Assembly (NCBI GenBank): GCA_017463125.1
Contig: JAFTPV010000014.1
Location: 1 to 64,000 of the forward strand
Length of the DNA stretch: 64,000 nt
Origin: Clostridia bacterium
GTDB lineage: Bacteria > Bacillota > Clostridia > Oscillospirales > CAG-272
Reading direction: 5' to 3'
Below, piece after piece: positions 62,078 to 64,000 of this stretch. Both the position numbers and the translations under genes were made by a program. Under the pieces are notes generated by a model. The model was not told the DNA's origin. It saw nothing but the letters and a program-made list of their open reading frames with translations, and ran no database searches. How positions within the stretch are numbered: position 1 is the stretch's first letter; every line of letters begins with the position of its first letter.

Positions 62078-63382
62078 TTACTTCAAGTGCTTTGCCTGCT
62101 TGTGCTCGGGCATGGTTTTGATATGCTCATCTCTTGCACTGGTTCTTTCCTCGGGCTTGATGTCACCCGCCTTGGTGAGCGCGATTTTCGTAAGCATAGG
62201 TCCTATCAGCTCGTATATAAGCACGGCGAAGAGAGTGATGTTTGCAACTATCATACCGTCAGCGCCAAGCTCGCCAGCCTTCATAGCCATACCGAGCGCA
62301 ACGCCCGCCTGGGGAAGAAGGGTTATACCGAGATATTTTACGATATTATCGTCACACTTTGTGAGCTTTGCGCTAACGAAGGCGCCGCTGTATTTTCCGA
62401 CAGAACGGCTTAAAATGTAAACTATACCTACCAAAATGATGGCAAAATTAGTGAAAACGGACAATTCAAGCTCGGCACCCGACAGCACGAAGAACAGCAC
62501 AAACAGAGGCGCCGTCCATCTATCAACCCTCTCCATAAGCTCCTCGGAAAAGTCGCATATATTGCAGAACACGGTTCCAAGCATCATACAAACGAGAAGC
62601 GAGGAGAAGCCAATATGTACGCCGCCTATCTCAAACTTCATCATAGAGAAGGCAATGGTGATAAATACGAAGGTTATGGACATAGAAAGACGCTTTGAGC
62701 GCGAATGGAAGAAGCGCTCGCAGAAATTGAAGATGAAGCCCATAGCAGCGCCGAGCGCGAGAGAAAGCACGATTTCAAGTATCGGCTCAACTACTACCGA
62801 GATAACGTCAACGGCGCCCTTTTGCATAGCTCTTGCAACGCCGAAGGAAATCGCAAAGAGCATAAGTCCCACCGCATCGTCAAGCGCAACTACGGGAAGG
62901 AGAATATCTGTAACGGGGCCCTTCGCCTTATACTGCTTAACGACCATGAGAGTCGCGGCAGGGGCGGTTGCCGCCGCTATTGCACCGAGGGTGAGCGCTG
63001 CGGGGAGCGAGAGAATGTCGGGTGCGCATAGGTGGAATACGATAAGCGCTATATCAACGAGCAGCGTTGTGATTACAGCCTGCAAAATGCCGATAACAGT
63101 CGCCTGCTTTCCAATCTTCTTAAGCTGGGAGAGGCGGAACTCGTTTCCGATAGAGAAGGCGATAAAGCCGAGAGCCACGTCGCAGAGTATCGAATAATTT
63201 TCAACGTCTGCCATAGAGGTAAATCCGAGTCCTGGAACACCGAGTGCGCCGAGAACGTACGGACCGACGAGGATTCCGGCAACTAGATACGCCGTTACTG
63301 CCGGGAGCTTCATAAGCTTCGCTACTCTTGAGAGCATAAGACCTGCGAAAAGTGAAACCGATAAACTTAAAAGTGCTTGCAT
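62078..63382 (-). CDS. CPA2-family cation:proton antiporter
   Basis: 434 residues from ATG 63382. About 12-13 membrane helices, with KLPAVTAYLVAGILVGPYVLG near 25-45 and the paired-helix Asp region VVALDDAVGLMLFAISFG near 165. No C-terminal RCK/TrkA domain is present, so regulation differs from KefB/KefC. Exchanges Na+ or K+ for H+. Start chosen because AGAAG lies nine bases upstream. Confidence 0.88.
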   Translation of the reverse strand: MQALLSLSVSLFAGLMLSRVAKLMKLPAVTAYLVAGILVGPYVLGALGVPGLGFTSMADVENYSILCDVALGFIAFSIGNEFRLSQLKKIGKQATVIGILQAVITTLLVDIALIVFHLCAPDILSLPAALTLGAIAAATAPAATLMVVKQYKAKGPVTDILLPVVALDDAVGLMLFAISFGVARAMQKGAVDVISVVVEPILEIVLSLALGAAMGFIFNFCERFFHSRSKRLSMSITFVFITIAFSMMKFEIGGVHIGFSSLLVCMMLGTVFCNICDFSEELMERVDRWTAPLFVLFFVLSGAELELSVFTNFAIILVGIVYILSRSVGKYSGAFVSAKLTKCDDNIVKYLGITLLPQAGVALGMAMKAGELGADGMIVANITLFAVLIYELIGPMLTKIALTKAGDIKPEERTSARDEHIKTMPEHKQAKHLK

Positions 63383-63505
63383 TTTAATGTTCTTCTTTCT
63401 TTTTGCCAAAAGGCGTTATTATTTCAACAGTCCTGTATTATACCACCGACTCTGCCGAAAGTCAAGCCTAAAATCAATATTTATCACAAAAATTTTTATA
63501 CCGTA

Positions 63506-63534
63506 TTGACAAAATGAAATATTTCGTGTATTAT
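63506..63534 (+). promoter_or_regulatory. Promoter of the FAD oxidoreductase gene
   Basis: TTGACA (63506-63511), 17-bp spacer, TATTAT (63529-63534). Confidence 0.85.
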
Positions 63535-63564
63535 AGGATAAAAATGCTTTCGGAGGCTGTTTTT

Positions 63565-64000
63565 ATGAATACCGTTGTTGAAAGACTTGAAACCCCGGTT
63601 AATTATGAATGTGACGTTCTTGTAGCGGGCGGCGGCGTTGCGGGTGTCAGTGCGGCTCTTGCGGCGGCGAGAGCGGGGGCAGAGGTAATACTGCTTGAGC
63701 GCGGATTTATGCTCGGCGGACTTGCTACGGCGGGACTCGTTACCATATATCTCCCTCTTTGCGACGGCGAGGGGCGTCAGGCATCTTACGGTATTGCCGA
63801 GGAGCTTCTTAAGCTCTCGATAGAGCACGGCGACGAGGGACGCTATCCTACCGCTTGGCTAGACGGCGGAAGTCTTGAAGAGAGAAAAAAGAGTCGTTAC
63901 GAGGTTCAGTTTAACCCCCACCTCTTTGCTATCAGCGCGGAGAGGCTTCTCGTGTCCGAGGGAGTCCGTATTTTCTACGGTACGACGGCGGTGTCGGTGT
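63565..64000 (+). CDS. FAD-dependent oxidoreductase, truncated by the window edge
   Basis: The first 145 codons are present; the frame is still open at 64000. ATG 63565 with CGGAGG eleven bases upstream. The beginning is a GxGxxG dinucleotide-binding fold (VLVAGGGVAGVSAALAAARAGAEVILLERGF), then MLGGLATAGLVTIYLPLCDGEGRQ, typical of the FAD-dependent oxidoreductase family often tied to sugar or aminoglycan use in gut bacteria. The remaining part is outside the window. Confidence 0.9.
   Translation, partial: MNTVVERLETPVNYECDVLVAGGGVAGVSAALAAARAGAEVILLERGFMLGGLATAGLVTIYLPLCDGEGRQASYGIAEELLKLSIEHGDEGRYPTAWLDGGSLEERKKSRYEVQFNPHLFAISAERLLVSEGVRIFYGTTAVSV

Overview
The window looks like a chromosomal segment of an uncultured, anaerobic, gut-type member of the Clostridia (Bacillota). 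Support comes from gene content: a Feo iron system with a Cys-rich FeoB partner, the rimP-nusA-ylxR-ylxQ-infB operon, AddB, CarD, LuxS, single-chain GlyRS, and the rpmH-rnpA-yidD-yidC-jag-mnmE cluster. Strong AGGAGG-type ribosome sites, sigma-A promoters with 17-bp spacers, and tRNAs with encoded CCA fit as well. No rRNA, CRISPR array, transposase or integrase was seen. The family cannot be settled from this sequence.

Layout. 1-303: a 93-bp tandem repeat. 0.4-3.4 kb: feoA-feoB-Cys-rich partner. 3.6-6.4 kb: tRNA-Cys, an unknown membrane protein with an APxEEA tail, an MgtC-like protein. 6.5-6.9 kb: tRNA Val-Asp-Phe-Gly. 7.1-8.3 kb: a small membrane protein and an AbrB-like protein, each behind a structured leader RNA. 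8.4-12.3 kb: HD hydrolase, NagD-like phosphatase, two-component system. 12.4-21.7 kb: flavoprotein, MutS-like ATPase, type II pantothenate kinase, CBS protein and a 1741-residue repeat protein. 22.6-27.6 kb: rimP to infB. 28.7-34.5 kb: Gfo/Idh/MocA dehydrogenase, CarD, AddB with a degenerate response regulator. 34.7-42.2 kb: a complete F-type ATP synthase operon (minus strand), probably Na+-binding, with a repeat inserted between atpG and atpD. 42.3-43.8 kb: a tandem XRE-regulator array. 43.8-48.5 kb: RNHCP protein and the mnmE-to-rpmH cluster. 48.7-54.4 kb: hpt-mtaB, glyQS, azlCD-luxS-mtnN. 54.9-56.3 kb: pgsA, mscL. 56.3-61.7 kb: a LacI-controlled sugar operon. 62.1 kb to the end: an antiporter and a truncated FAD oxidoreductase.

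Most unusual signal. Four minus-strand genes (three paralogous ~120-residue membrane proteins and one AbrB-like protein) each start behind a ~180-240 nt leader. Each leader has its own sigma-A promoter, a long outer stem, inner hairpin(s) and an intrinsic terminator just before the ribosome site. In three of the four, the inner loop is complementary over 14-15 nt to a segment just before the terminator. Stem sequences differ while pairing is kept, which is covariation visible by eye. A related sequence lies in reverse orientation in three elements that sit divergently beside 73-residue XRE regulators (two intact, one remnant). Those elements contain the antisense of the conserved leader segment, so they could encode RNAs that act on the leaders in trans. 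That link is inference; the structures and complementarities are read from the sequence.
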